Translations under genes and position numbers: made by a program
The notes under the pieces: model-generated
Told to the model about the DNA's origin: nothing
Seen by the model: the letters and a program-made list of their open reading frames with translations, nothing else
Database searches by the model: none
Shown: positions 8,933 through 17,314 of the stretch, in pieces
How the letters are laid out: each line of letters starts with the position of its first letter
Position numbering within the stretch: position 1 is the first letter of the stretch
Source: Frankiales bacterium
GTDB lineage: Bacteria; Actinomycetota; Actinomycetes; Mycobacteriales; SCTD01
Assembly (NCBI GenBank): GCA_025464915.1
Contig: JAODNF010000341.1
Location: 1 to 49,961 of the forward strand
DNA: 49,961 nucleotides
Reading direction: 5' to 3'

Positions 8933-9622
8933 TCATGGTGGCCCGAACCGGGTGCGCCGGCCCACCACGTCGGACGCCACGTCCTCGAGCGGGAGCCCGG
9001 TGGAGTAGGCCCGTGCCCGCAACCAGGCCAGCGCGTCGCCGACGTTCAGGCCCGCTTGTGCGGAGACCATCCCGGTGGCCTGGTGGACGACGACCCGCTC
9101 CGAGCTGAGCGATCCCAGCTCGGTGTCGTTCCCGGCGTTGTCGGCCTGCTGCAGCAGGAGCACCGCCTCGGAGGCCAGCTCGGCCAGGCAGATCGCGTCC
9201 TCGAGCTGGTGGACGCTGAGGGGGCCGGCCCGCCCGCGGGCGGCGTCCAGCACGCCGAACCTGGACGCGCCGGCCTGCAAGGGGAAGGCGAAGACCGCAG
9301 CCACCCCCAGGTCGAGAGCGGCGTCCGCAAACAACGGCCACCTTGTCCGGCCCACGCCGGACACGTCGGGCTCCATGGCGGGGCGCCCGCTGCCGTGGGC
9401 GTCCAGGCACGGCCCCTCGCCCAGGCTGAACTGGATCGCCTCCAACGAGCCCACGAAGTCGCCGCAGGTGGCGAGCAGGCTGTGCGCCTGGGCGTCAGCC
9501 GTCAGAGCGATGCCGACCCCGTCGACGCCGAGGGCCTGGCACCCGACCTCGCACAGCCGCATGGGCAGCCGCTGGAGGGTCGTCTCCCCGACCAGGGCGT
9601 GGAGATCCTCTCGCTTGCCCAT
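8933..9622 (-). CDS. GAF-ANTAR regulator (second copy)
   Basis: 229-residue protein with the same architecture as its downstream neighbour: GAF-like domain (about 15-155, with SLGEGPCLDAHGSG) and C-terminal ANTAR (about 165-225, VVVHQATGMVSAQAGLNVGDA). The two differ clearly in sequence, so this is not a recent duplication. It starts 15 bases after the sugar transferase stop, which puts it in the polysaccharide-initiation operon. An RNA-binding antitermination role is known for ANTAR proteins; control of this polysaccharide locus is my inference. Confidence 0.88.
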   Translation of the reverse strand: MGKREDLHALVGETTLQRLPMRLCEVGCQALGVDGVGIALTADAQAHSLLATCGDFVGSLEAIQFSLGEGPCLDAHGSGRPAMEPDVSGVGRTRWPLFADAALDLGVAAVFAFPLQAGASRFGVLDAARGRAGPLSVHQLEDAICLAELASEAVLLLQQADNAGNDTELGSLSSERVVVHQATGMVSAQAGLNVGDALAWLRARAYSTGLPLEDVASDVVGRRTRFGPP

Positions 9623-9637
9623 GTGCTGCTCAGCCTG

Positions 9638-10288
9638 TCAGTCGGGGCTCGTCCAGCGGGCTCGCGGTCGGACGCCTGGCCCGAGTGTCGCAGGTCCGAC
9701 GGACTTCCGTGGGGCCGCGAGGCAGCGTGCTGTGCGGAGGAGCACCAGCAGGTCCGTCCAGGCGGTTCGGGCCTGGGCGTAGTCGGCGGAGACCCGTGCC
9801 TTCTCGGGAAGCAGCACCTCGCGGTAGTAGGCCTCCGGGTCGGGCTGGCGCGCCAGGACCTCCGCCTCGTCGAGGTACCGCAGGCTGGCGGGGTCGGTCA
9901 GCCCCGGCCGCCGTCCGAGGAGCTGCCCAGCCATCCTGGGGGAGAGGAAGCCAGGCAGCTCCGGTCGCGGACCGACGAGTGCCATCTCGCCGCGCACGAC
10001 GTTCACGAGCTGTGGGAGCTCGTCCAGGCGGTGCTGGCGGAGCGGGCGCCCGACCCGGGTGATCCGGAGGTCCGCACCGATCGTGAGGCAGCTGCCCTGC
10101 TCCGCCGAGACGACCATGGTGCGGAACTTCAGCAGTGCGAACGGCACACCGTCCTTGCCGAGACGGACCTGACGGAACAGGACGGGGCCGGTCGTGGTGG
10201 TGCCCACGACGACCGCGACGAGCAGCAGGACGGGGGACAGCACGACGAGAAGGACTGCGGCGAGCAGGGCATCGCACCAACGGGGCAC
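9638..10288 (-). CDS. Small phosphoglycosyltransferase (PglC-like sugar transferase)
   Basis: 216-residue monotopic phosphoglycosyltransferase of the bacterial sugar transferase family. It moves a phospho-sugar from a UDP-sugar onto polyprenyl phosphate, the first membrane step of repeat-unit assembly. The N-terminus has the hydrophobic re-entrant helix (about 5-28, SPVLLL) and then PVLFRQVRLGK, LLKFRTM and the catalytic Asp-Glu of DELPQLVNVVRGE followed by VGPRPELP. It lacks the long multi-helix N-terminus of WcaJ/WbaP and so resembles PglC. The GTG at 10288 is 3 bases after the aminotransferase stop. The likely substrate is the 4-amino sugar made by the two upstream genes. Confidence 0.92.
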   Translation of the reverse strand: MPRWCDALLAAVLLVVLSPVLLLVAVVVGTTTTGPVLFRQVRLGKDGVPFALLKFRTMVVSAEQGSCLTIGADLRITRVGRPLRQHRLDELPQLVNVVRGEMALVGPRPELPGFLSPRMAGQLLGRRPGLTDPASLRYLDEAEVLARQPDPEAYYREVLLPEKARVSADYAQARTAWTDLLVLLRTARCLAAPRKSVGPATLGPGVRPRARWTSPD

Positions 10289-10291
10289 GGC

Positions 10292-11503
10292 TCACCGCCC
10301 AGCAGCGAGGAGGGCGGCGGGTACGGCGGACAGGACCTGGTCGACCTGCCCGGCCGTCATCCCGGGGAACAGCGGGAGGCTCACCTCCTGGTCGAACAGC
10401 CGGGTGGCGCCGGGCAGGTCCCCGGGGAGCAGGCCGTAGGAGTCCCGGTAGTACGGCTGCAGGTGCAGCGGGATGAAGTGCACGCTCGTCATCACGCCGC
10501 GCGCGGCGAGCTCTTCGATGAAGCGGTCGCGGACGCGCCGGCCGGCGAGGACCCGCAACGGATAGAGGTGGTGGGCGTGCTCGTCGCCCCACGGCACGGC
10601 CTCCGGCACCCGAAGTCCCTCGAGGTGGCCGAGCTCCTCGTCGTACCTCGCTGCCACCGCGGCGCGCCGGCGCTGCAGCTCGGGCAGCCGCTCGAGCTGC
10701 GTGATGCCCATCGCCGCGGCGACGTCGGTGAGGTTGTACTTGAAGCCTGCCGCCACCACGGAGTAGCGCCAACCGTCGGCCTTCCGGTAGCGCGCGAAGG
10801 AGTCGCGATCGATGCCGTGCAGGCGCATGACGCGGGCCCGGTGCGCGACCGCGTCGTCGGCCGTCACCAGCATGCCGCCCTCGCCGGTGCACAGCGTCTT
10901 CGTCGCGTAGAAGCTGAAGGCGGTCGCCGTCCCCCACGTGCCGATCGGCTTGCCGTGCCGCGCGGCGGGCAGCGCGTGGGCGGCGTCGTCGACCACGCTC
11001 CACCCGCGCCTGGACGCCAGCTCGACGAGGGTCTCCATCTCGCACGGCAGCCCCGCGAAGTGCACGGGTACGACGGCGCGCACCCTGCGCCGGACGGCAG
11101 GGGTCAGGCGGTGCCAGGCCTCCTGCACGGTGTCGGCGGTGATGTTCCCGGTGGCCGGGTCGATGTCTGCGAAGACCGGATGGGCACCGAGGTAGCGCAG
11201 CACCTCGGCCGTCGCCGTGAACGTGTAGGGCGAGGTGATGACGCGGTCCCCGCGCTTGATGCCCAGCGCCTCCAGCGCGAGGTGGAGAGCGGACGTGCAG
11301 GAGTTGACAGCCAGTGCCTGAACGCCTCCGCCCAGGTGCTCCGCGAAGCGCTTCTCGAACTCCCGGCAGCGCTCACCCGTCGTGAGCCAGCCGTCGCGCA
11401 GGACGGCGACGACCGCGGCGATGTCCTGCTCGTCGATGTCGGCGCGGTGGAACGGCACCGAGGCAGGCCCGGGCTCGGGGTCTGGGGAGAGCGCGACGGT
11501 CAC
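10292..11503 (-). CDS. DegT/DnrJ/EryC1/StrS aminotransferase (PglE-like)
   Basis: PLP-dependent sugar aminotransferase of 403 residues that would convert a UDP-4-keto-6-deoxy sugar to the 4-amino sugar. Visible features are GWLTTG at the N-terminus, NSCTSALHLAL for phosphate binding, VVDDAAHALPA with the PLP-binding Asp, and SFYATKTLCTGEGGM with the Schiff-base Lys. The start is the GTG at 11503, forming a GTGA overlap with the stop of the dehydratase gene. An open frame extends 41 codons further upstream, but that part is low-complexity and overlaps the neighbour. Placement after a 4,6-dehydratase fits a bacillosamine-type pathway. Confidence 0.92.
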   Translation of the reverse strand: MTVALSPDPEPGPASVPFHRADIDEQDIAAVVAVLRDGWLTTGERCREFEKRFAEHLGGGVQALAVNSCTSALHLALEALGIKRGDRVITSPYTFTATAEVLRYLGAHPVFADIDPATGNITADTVQEAWHRLTPAVRRRVRAVVPVHFAGLPCEMETLVELASRRGWSVVDDAAHALPAARHGKPIGTWGTATAFSFYATKTLCTGEGGMLVTADDAVAHRARVMRLHGIDRDSFARYRKADGWRYSVVAAGFKYNLTDVAAAMGITQLERLPELQRRRAAVAARYDEELGHLEGLRVPEAVPWGDEHAHHLYPLRVLAGRRVRDRFIEELAARGVMTSVHFIPLHLQPYYRDSYGLLPGDLPGATRLFDQEVSLPLFPGMTAGQVDQVLSAVPAALLAAGR

Positions 11504-13473
11504 GGCAGCGCTGCCATCACGGGGCGAGGCTCCGGCAGGGCGATGACGTCCGGTGGACGCAGGCCCGCCACCTCGAAGAGCAGCGCGCGGGTGGCTTCGT
11601 CCCGTCCCGCCCAGGCATGAGCGCACAGCTCACCCACCGCCGTGCGCAGCGTCACCGCGTCGATCGTTCCGGTGCCGACGCGGAAGACCTTCGCGTGCGC
11701 TGTCGCGTGCACCGACTCGTCAGGGCTGGAGAGCTCCTCCACCAGCTTCTCGCCTGCCCGGAGGCCGGTGAACCGAACGTCGATGTCAACGCCCAGGACC
11801 AGCCCGGCGAGGTCGATCATCCGCTCCGCCAGGTCGACGATGCGGACCGGCTCACCCATGTCGAGGACGAAGACCTCTCCGCCCTCAGAGGTCGCCGCTG
11901 CCTGCAGGACGAGGGACACCGCTTCTCCGGTCGTCATGAAGTAGCGGGTCATGTCAGGGTGCGTCACCGTCAGCGGTCCGCCGGCCCGCAACTGGTCGAG
12001 GAACGTCGGCACGACGCTTCCACGGCTGCCGAGGACGTTGCCGAACCGCACGGCGCAGAAGTGCCGGCCAGGACCGTCCCCGTGAACCACGATCTGCTCG
12101 GCAATGCGCTTCGTGGCACCCATGACGCACTGGGGGCGCACCGCCTTGTCGGTCGAGATCGCGACGAACCTCTCGGTGCCCCACCGCACGGCGGCCCGGA
12201 CGAGGACATCGGTCCCGTGGACGTTGGTGCGCACGGCCTCGGCCGGGAACCGCTCCAGGATGGGGACGTGCTTGTGGGCCGCGGCGTGGAACACGACGTG
12301 TGGTCGCAGCTCACCCATCAGGGTGTCGAGGAACTCTGCGTCCCGGATGTCGCCGAGGACGCTGCGCCCGGTCCCCGTGAGCCGTGCCATCGCGTCGTGC
12401 AGGTGCGTCTCGTCGTGGTCCAGCAGGACGACCTCCGCCGGGTCGAGTCGAGCGACCTGCACGGCGATCTCGCTGCCGATGGACCCGCCTGCCCCGGTGA
12501 CCAGGACCCGCTTGCCGGTGATGATCGACCTCATCGCCGTGAGGTCGACGGCGACCGGCGGTCGTCCCAGCAGGGCCTCGAGAGCAGTCTCGTGGATCTC
12601 CCGGTAGGAGCGGCGCGTCGCATCGTGCAGGCTCGGGAGCGTCCGGACGCCCAGGCCCGCGGCACGGGCGAGCGTCAGGGCGCGCTCGTCAGACGCCTTG
12701 TCCCTCCCCGGGAGCAGCAGCACCTGCTGTCCGCCGTAGGCCCAGGCAAACCCGGGAAGGTCGTCGACCGGCCCGACGACGGGCACTCCTGCGAGCCGCC
12801 TGTGCCAGGCGCTCGCCTCGTCGGTGACGATGACGACGGGACGCAGCCGGGCGTGCGGCTCGCCGCGCATCTGCTCGACGGCCGCGCGGGCAGCACGAGG
12901 AGCGCCGATGACGAGCACCGCGTCCCCGTCCTCGGGAGCCATCGCACGCCCCTGGTCTCGCACGCGCACCTGGAAGCGGGCGACGGCGAGCAGCAGCACG
13001 AGGAGGAGCCCTGCGTTCAGCGGAACCGAGACCGGGAGGGCTCGGCCGCCGGCGGGGACAAGGTCCGCCAGCACGAGCAGCGCCGCCGCTCCGGTAGCCG
13101 TGACGCCTATCCACCAGGCCTCCACGACCCCGGCTTGCCCCCAGACCCGGGCGTAGAGGCCGACGCGGGCGAGCAGCAGCACGTAGGTCGCCCCTGCTGC
13201 GGCGGCGAAGGGCACCAGGTGGACCCAGTAGACCGTCGGGGCGTCGCCGTCGAACCGCAGGAGGAGGGCCGTCGCGTAGGCCAGCACCACCATCAGCACG
13301 TCGCAGAGGACGAGGCCCGGGTCGGTGCGCAGCTGTCCCGTGACGGACGACTTCCGGGAGCTGTCCCGGCCGCCCACCCCGTGCACCGAGGGTGCTGGGC
13401 ACCGATCGGGAGGAGAGGTTCGTCGTTCGCGCCGCGTACGGCGTTGCACCAGCATGCGCGCTCCGTGGGCCAC
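11500..13473 (-). CDS. Membrane UDP-sugar 4,6-dehydratase (PglF/CapD-like)
   Basis: 657-residue dehydratase. Four or so N-terminal membrane helices (about 55-165) and a first Rossmann-like region precede the catalytic SDR domain starting near residue 320: TGAGGSIGSE binds NAD(P), STDKAVRP supplies the Asp-Lys pair, and MGATK stands where short-chain dehydrogenases usually have Tyr-x-x-x-Lys. A Met there is characteristic of the PglF group. Known members turn UDP-GlcNAc into its 4-keto-6-deoxy form. It is the first gene of the minus-strand operon that continues through aminotransferase, phosphoglycosyltransferase and two GAF-ANTAR genes. Confidence 0.93.
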   Translation of the reverse strand: MAHGARMLVQRRTRRERRTSPPDRCPAPSVHGVGGRDSSRKSSVTGQLRTDPGLVLCDVLMVVLAYATALLLRFDGDAPTVYWVHLVPFAAAAGATYVLLLARVGLYARVWGQAGVVEAWWIGVTATGAAALLVLADLVPAGGRALPVSVPLNAGLLLVLLLAVARFQVRVRDQGRAMAPEDGDAVLVIGAPRAARAAVEQMRGEPHARLRPVVIVTDEASAWHRRLAGVPVVGPVDDLPGFAWAYGGQQVLLLPGRDKASDERALTLARAAGLGVRTLPSLHDATRRSYREIHETALEALLGRPPVAVDLTAMRSIITGKRVLVTGAGGSIGSEIAVQVARLDPAEVVLLDHDETHLHDAMARLTGTGRSVLGDIRDAEFLDTLMGELRPHVVFHAAAHKHVPILERFPAEAVRTNVHGTDVLVRAAVRWGTERFVAISTDKAVRPQCVMGATKRIAEQIVVHGDGPGRHFCAVRFGNVLGSRGSVVPTFLDQLRAGGPLTVTHPDMTRYFMTTGEAVSLVLQAAATSEGGEVFVLDMGEPVRIVDLAERMIDLAGLVLGVDIDVRFTGLRAGEKLVEELSSPDESVHATAHAKVFRVGTGTIDAVTLRTAVGELCAHAWAGRDEATRALLFEVAGLRPPDVIALPEPRPVMAALP

Positions 13474-13533
13474 GTCCCGCGGAAGGGTGCGGAGACGAGC
13501 GATCGCGAAAGACCGAACGTCCCCGCGAGTGGT

Positions 13534-13610
13534 CTCAGTGACTGAGTGGACCGCGCGAAGCGGAGATACGCCCGCGTCATGCTGGCGCGCAAAGGCGAAG
13601 CCGTCGTATC
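13534..13610. promoter_or_regulatory. Symmetric elements upstream of the dehydratase operon
   Basis: The 207 bases between the dehydratase start and the next plus-strand gene hold a perfect 13-base palindrome CTCAGTGACTGAG (13534-13546) and a spaced inverted pair GATACG (13565-13570) and CGTATC (13605-13610). They are placed to control the dehydratase operon. The GATAC core also occurs in the promoter regions near 21070 and 33841. Binding is inferred only. Confidence 0.35.
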
Positions 13611-13680
13611 ACCGGAGCCGCAGCCGGCTCATCACGGACGCGGTCCCGAGACGTCCGCCCGAGCGCAACGGAGCGATGAC

Positions 13681-13911
13681 GTGACCGAGTCAGAGCGCGA
13701 GGAGCGCAGGGTCGCCGGCGGGGGTGAGCGTCGCACCTACAACCGGCGTCAGCCGCCCACGGTCACCCCGCCTTACTACGAGGCCTTCGAGCGGATAGCG
13801 GTGGCCATCGAGGGGATCGGGTCGCTGCTTCAGCAGAGGCAGGTCAGGCTTCCGGACACAGCCGGGGCGGTACCGCCGCGCGCTTCGCCGGAGCAGAGCC
13901 GCGGCCGGTGA
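13681..13911 (+). CDS. Small hypothetical protein
   Basis: 76-residue protein from a GTG at 13681. It is acidic/arginine-rich at the N-terminus (TESEREERR, then RRTYNRRQ) with a central amphipathic stretch PPYYEAFERIAVAIEGIGSLL and a proline-rich tail. No signal peptide or membrane helix is present. Its last stop lies 39 bases from the convergent gene at 13951. I do not recognise a function. The YEAF-ERIAVAIE segment looks like real protein rather than a shadow frame, but the gene is short, so confidence is moderate. Confidence 0.5.
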   Translation: MTESEREERRVAGGGERRTYNRRQPPTVTPPYYEAFERIAVAIEGIGSLLQQRQVRLPDTAGAVPPRASPEQSRGR

Positions 13912-13950
13912 CGATCGACCCGCAGGGCCGTCCACTCTGCTGAGCCCGGG

Positions 13951-14382
13951 TCACAGCGTGATCCACGACGTCTGCCAGTCCCGCCCTCTCACCGCACCTG
14001 CTGCCACTCGCGAGAGAACCATCGACAGGGGGCCGTGCGAGGGTGCCGAGACGAGGACACGGCTGCCCGGTCCGGACCGGAGCGACACGTCGGTGCGAGG
14101 GCTGAGGACCTCGACGAGGAGCTCGATCTCCGGGGTCGTCCGCACCTCCAGCCGCGCGACGCCTTCTGGCCGCTGACCGTTCTCGACGTCGAGCACGCTG
14201 ACCCGTGCCAGCAGTCCGGGCCCGGCGAACACCAGGACCCGAGTGACGCCGGCTGGTAGCGCGGGATGGAGCTCCCAGCTGCCGGTGCAGGTGTCGTCGA
14301 TGAGCTCGAGGAGGACCGCCCCCTCGCGCCTGCGGTCGAAGGCCGCCAGCGCCGCAAGGCGCACGTGGTCCGGTACCGCCAC
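13951..14382 (-). CDS. Hypothetical protein downstream of sigma factor
   Basis: 143-residue soluble protein with alternating hydrophobic and polar residues and many beta-strand-like segments (VTRVLVFAG, LLARVSVLDVE, EIELLVEVL, SRVLVSA), with no signal peptide or membrane helix. It starts 48 bases after the ECF sigma factor stop on the same strand, so it may be cotranscribed and could act in the same circuit. It has no obvious anti-sigma zinc-binding motif (no HxxxCxxC). I do not recognise the family. Confidence 0.65.
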   Translation of the reverse strand: MAVPDHVRLAALAAFDRRREGAVLLELIDDTCTGSWELHPALPAGVTRVLVFAGPGLLARVSVLDVENGQRPEGVARLEVRTTPEIELLVEVLSPRTDVSLRSGPGSRVLVSAPSHGPLSMVLSRVAAGAVRGRDWQTSWITL

Positions 14383-14430
14383 GTGGCCTCCTCGGTGTGC
14401 GGGACGGTGATCCCGCAGCCACCGGGACTG

Positions 14431-15039
14431 TCAGTGGCTGTCACCATCCAAGACACTTCTTGCTGGCTCAGCAATACCCCGCATCGCGAGCAATCCTTGC
14501 AGCCGGTCAAGACATCGACCCCGTGTCGGCCCGATGCTGCCGATGGGCATCCCCATGGCGGCGGAGATCTCGTCGTACGAGGCGGGCGGGTCGAGCATGA
14601 GCAGGTGAAGGAGCTGACGGCAGCGGGGTGACAGGCCGAGCAGTGCCCGCTGCACCTCGGCGTCGCGCTCGTCGCCGAGCAGTGCCGCATCGATCTCGGG
14701 GTCGTGGTGCGGCCGGCCGTCGGCCAGTGGCCCCGCGTCGGCGACCGGGAAGGTCTTGGACCCCCGGCCGATGACCCTGAGGCACTCTCGCCGCGCGGTC
14801 GTCGCCAACCAGGCCCCGACCCGGGCCGGGTCGTCGATCGAGCCGATGTGCTCGACCAGGCGCAACCAGGTGGTCTGCGACACGTCGCCCGCATCCGCCT
14901 GGCCGAGCCTGTGGTTGCGCGCGATGGTCCAGATCAGACCGGCGTAGGAGTCGACGAGCAGCTCCCAGCTGTGCCGGTCGCCGCCCGCGGCGTCCCGCAC
15001 CAGCGTCGCTGACTCGCCAGGCGTGAGTCGGGTGCTCAT
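14431..15039 (-). CDS. ECF-type RNA polymerase sigma factor
   Basis: 202-residue extracytoplasmic-function sigma factor. Region 2 (about 25-95) shows WELLVDSYAGLIWTIARNH, ADAGDVSQTTWLRLVEHI and WLATTARRECLRV, the core-binding and -10 recognition helices. Region 4 (about 130-185) shows LLGLSPRCRQLLHLLML and SYDEISAAMGMPIGSIGPTRGRCLDRL, the -35 recognition helix-turn-helix. No anti-sigma factor of familiar type is adjacent; the small downstream protein is a candidate partner only by position. It may direct transcription of genes in this regulatory island, but no matching promoter was identified. Confidence 0.92.
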   Translation of the reverse strand: MSTRLTPGESATLVRDAAGGDRHSWELLVDSYAGLIWTIARNHRLGQADAGDVSQTTWLRLVEHIGSIDDPARVGAWLATTARRECLRVIGRGSKTFPVADAGPLADGRPHHDPEIDAALLGDERDAEVQRALLGLSPRCRQLLHLLMLDPPASYDEISAAMGMPIGSIGPTRGRCLDRLQGLLAMRGIAEPARSVLDGDSH

Positions 15040-15097
15040 GCCCTCACCGCCTGGCCGTTGACGAGCACGGATGCTGCTACTGACCCTAGGAAGTCAG

Positions 15098-15114
15098 CGA
15101 TAGGGCTGCTATCG
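15098..15114. promoter_or_regulatory. Inverted repeat upstream of sigma factor gene
   Basis: CGATAG-GGCTG-CTATCG, a perfect 6-base inverted repeat with a 5-base spacer, lies about 60 bases upstream of the sigma factor start. It could be an operator, or a terminator for transcription between the sigma gene and the regulator ending at 15177. An adjacent CCTAGG-centred near-palindrome occupies 15081-15096. Confidence 0.35.
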
Positions 15115-15176
15115 GTCGCTTGCATGACCCGCTCCTACGCTCGAGCGCGTACGCCGGGTCCCGGGGCGGGTGCGCG

Positions 15177-15869
15177 TCATGGGTGGTCGGATCGGAGAGT
15201 GGGCCCGGGCGGGGAGCTGCGATCTGCGCGGGTGCCTCGCAACCACGAGGCGGCCTGCACCGCGGAGTGCACGTCGATCTTGCGGAACAGGCGCTGCCGG
15301 TGCGTCCGCACCGTGTTCGGCGACAGGTGCAGCTGTGCGGCGATCTCGCGGTTGGTCCGACCTGCCGCGACCAGGTCCAGGACGGTGCGCTCGCGCGGCG
15401 AGAGGTCCTGGTCGTCGACGGCGGTCCGAGGGGCGGCGATGAGCCGCTGCAGCACGCTGCCGACGAGCTCAGCGGGCACCCACATGTCACCTTCGACGAC
15501 GGCCCTGACGACGTGCAGGACGAGGCCGGGCAGGGCGTCCGCGGGCAACCAGGCCGACGCGCCAGCCCGAAGCGCGGCGAGGGTCTCGTTGACCGGATCG
15601 ATGCCCTCGGCGCTCCCGAGGGCGACGCAGAGGGCGCTGTCCGGTGCCCCGCGGCTGCCCCACGACACCCCCTGCGGCAACATGGTCTCGTCGGCGATCA
15701 GGACGTCCAGCCGGTCCAGGCCCTGCAGCGCGTCGTAGGCGCTGGTGCCCACCTCGACGACGAGGTCCGGCGCGAGGGAGGCGACAGCCGAGGCGGACGC
15801 CTCGGCGACGAGGCGCTGCCGGTGCAGCACCATCACGTGGACGTGTCCTGAGCCGGGCACAGCGCTCAC
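15177..15869 (-). CDS. LuxR-type regulator with degenerate receiver
   Basis: 230-residue regulator. The C-terminal LuxR/GerE helix-turn-helix is clear (about 155-215: LSPRERTVLDLVAAGRTNRE, IAAQLHLSPNTVRTHRQRLF). The N-terminal receiver-like domain keeps a possible phosphoacceptor Asp in VLIADETML, but the N-terminal acidic pair is replaced (MVLHRQR) and the conserved Lys is absent (AWLPADAL), so classical phosphorylation is doubtful. The start is the GTG at 15869 in a GTGA overlap with the stop of the upstream response regulator, implying translational coupling. Confidence 0.88.
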   Translation of the reverse strand: MSAVPGSGHVHVMVLHRQRLVAEASASAVASLAPDLVVEVGTSAYDALQGLDRLDVLIADETMLPQGVSWGSRGAPDSALCVALGSAEGIDPVNETLAALRAGASAWLPADALPGLVLHVVRAVVEGDMWVPAELVGSVLQRLIAAPRTAVDDQDLSPRERTVLDLVAAGRTNREIAAQLHLSPNTVRTHRQRLFRKIDVHSAVQAASWLRGTRADRSSPPGPTLRSDHP

Positions 15870-16459
15870 CCCTCCGCCGCGTCGGCCCACGTGCTGGCGG
15901 TGAGTGCCTCGACCTGGTTGCGGGCGTCGAGCTTCCTGCGTGCGGACTCCAGGTGCGAGCGCACGGTGTGCGGCGAGATGCCGAGCTCGGCCCCGATCTC
16001 CCGACTGGACAGGCCGTTGCCGACGAGCTCCAGGAGCTCTCGCTCGCGGTGGGTGAGGGCGGTCGGGCGGGCGTCGCGCCGGGCGGCTGCGGGCCGGGGT
16101 GTCGTGACGACCTCGGAGACGAGCTGGTCGAGAGCGGCGAGGGACAGGCTCTTGTCGGCGACGGCCCGGGCACCGGCGACCAGTGCCAGCTGCGCCACCG
16201 CCTCGGTGACCGCGCCGCTGAGCACGACGATCGTCGTGCGAGGTGCGACGACGCGGATCGCCGAGATCGCGGTCACCCCAGCCAGTAGGTCGTCCCCGAA
16301 GCGCGCGTCGAGGAGGCAGAGGTCGAACGGTGACGCCCGGAGCGCGGAGAGCGCCTCGCTGGGGTGCGACGAGACCCGGGCGGTGTGACCGCGCTCCTGG
16401 AAGTGATGAGCCAGGCAGGCGGCCAGCATGGCGTGGTCGTCGCACACCAGCACGCGCAC
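15866..16459 (-). CDS. LuxR/NarL-family response regulator
   Basis: 197-residue response regulator with an intact receiver: acidic pair in LVCDDH, phosphoacceptor Asp in LCLLDARF, Ser in the switch strand (VLSGA) and Lys in ADKSL. The LuxR helix-turn-helix is at about 135-190 (LTHRERELLELVGNGLSSRE, ISPHTVRSHLESARRKL). It starts 2 bases after the stop of the histidine kinase gene, its likely partner, and overlaps the next LuxR gene by four bases. The three genes read as one operon: kinase, canonical regulator, atypical regulator. Confidence 0.92.
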   Translation of the reverse strand: MRVLVCDDHAMLAACLAHHFQERGHTARVSSHPSEALSALRASPFDLCLLDARFGDDLLAGVTAISAIRVVAPRTTIVVLSGAVTEAVAQLALVAGARAVADKSLSLAALDQLVSEVVTTPRPAAARRDARPTALTHRERELLELVGNGLSSREIGAELGISPHTVRSHLESARRKLDARNQVEALTASTWADAAEG

Positions 16460-16461
16460 GG

Positions 16462-17136
16462 TCAGCCGGCCGTTCGCGGCAGGTGGAGCCCGACGGCGAG
16501 ACCGCCGAGGGGTCCGACCCGGCGCGTCACGGTGCCGTTGTGCCGGCGGGCCACGTCCGCCACGACAGCCATGCCGAGCCCTGACCCGTTGAACGCGCGT
16601 GCCGTGCCGGAGCCGTCGTCCTCGACCTCGAGCAGCACCTCGTCATGGTCGTCCGCGACCGTGACGCGGATGGATCCCTGTGGAGCGGCGAGCCTCGCGT
16701 TGTCGAGAAGGTTGACGATCGCCCGTCGGACGTCGCTCGCCACCCCCCGCACCAGGCCCTCGTCGGGCACGTGGAGGTCGATGACCCCGGGGTGCACGAG
16801 CCGCGCGGTCCTGACGACGTCGACGACGAGCGGCCGGAGTGCCAGGTCACGCGGCGGTGACGGCAGCCGGGCCTCACGGAGCGTCGCTCGCAGGACCTCG
16901 ACCTGGTTCCGGAGCGCCTGCTCCAGGGGCTGTGGGTCCCGCGCGCCGATGAGGCGCGACACCAGGTGCTCCATCACGGTGACCTCCTGCTGGAGGTCGT
17001 GGCAGAGCTCGTTCAGCCCGAGGGCGGACGCGGCGGCTGCCGAGTCGTGATCACCCGGTGCGAGCCGGAGCACCAGCTCAGCGGACACCTCCTTGCGCTC
17101 GACGGGCGCAAGAGGGCTGTTGGCAGCTGCGGTCAT
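16462..17136 (-). CDS. Soluble histidine kinase
   Basis: 224-residue kinase without membrane helices or an obvious sensor domain. A helical region holds the likely phosphoacceptor His in ELCHDLQQEV (about residue 46), followed by a HATPase domain (about 110-222) with the N-box IVNLLDNARLAAP, the G1-type box VEDDGSGTA and the G2-type box GSGLGMAVVADV. With no sensory region of its own, it may take signals from another protein. The STAS-like gene that diverges from its promoter is one candidate, by position alone. It is the first gene of the kinase-regulator-regulator operon. Confidence 0.88.
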   Translation of the reverse strand: MTAAANSPLAPVERKEVSAELVLRLAPGDHDSAAAASALGLNELCHDLQQEVTVMEHLVSRLIGARDPQPLEQALRNQVEVLRATLREARLPSPPRDLALRPLVVDVVRTARLVHPGVIDLHVPDEGLVRGVASDVRRAIVNLLDNARLAAPQGSIRVTVADDHDEVLLEVEDDGSGTARAFNGSGLGMAVVADVARRHNGTVTRRVGPLGGLAVGLHLPRTAG

Positions 17137-17314
17137 CGGACACTCCGGAACTCGGGGCGGGCGACGCCGAGATCTAGAGCGAAGGGGTGAGCGGGGCCAG
17201 GTTGCTGCGGCCCGTCCCGGAGACTACTGCGTTGGTTGTCCCATGTCTGCGTTCGGGAGCACATCCCGGGCCCGTGAGACGTATCCGTCGTGACGGGCAG
17301 CTGCTCTCCCGGAC

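Noticed and set aside
8930..11620. 896-codon plus-strand frame opposite the sugar transferase and aminotransferase
   Set aside because: Antisense to genes with clear catalytic motifs; its own translation shows no fold and is a GC artefact.
11504..11626. Longer N-terminus for the aminotransferase
   Set aside because: The extra 41 codons overlap the dehydratase gene and are low-complexity; the GTG at 11503 gives the usual coupled start and family length.
13844..14422. Alternative 192-codon minus frame across the sigma-factor neighbour
   Set aside because: Arg/Gly/Pro-rich with no fold, and overlaps the better-structured 143-residue frame at 13951-14382.
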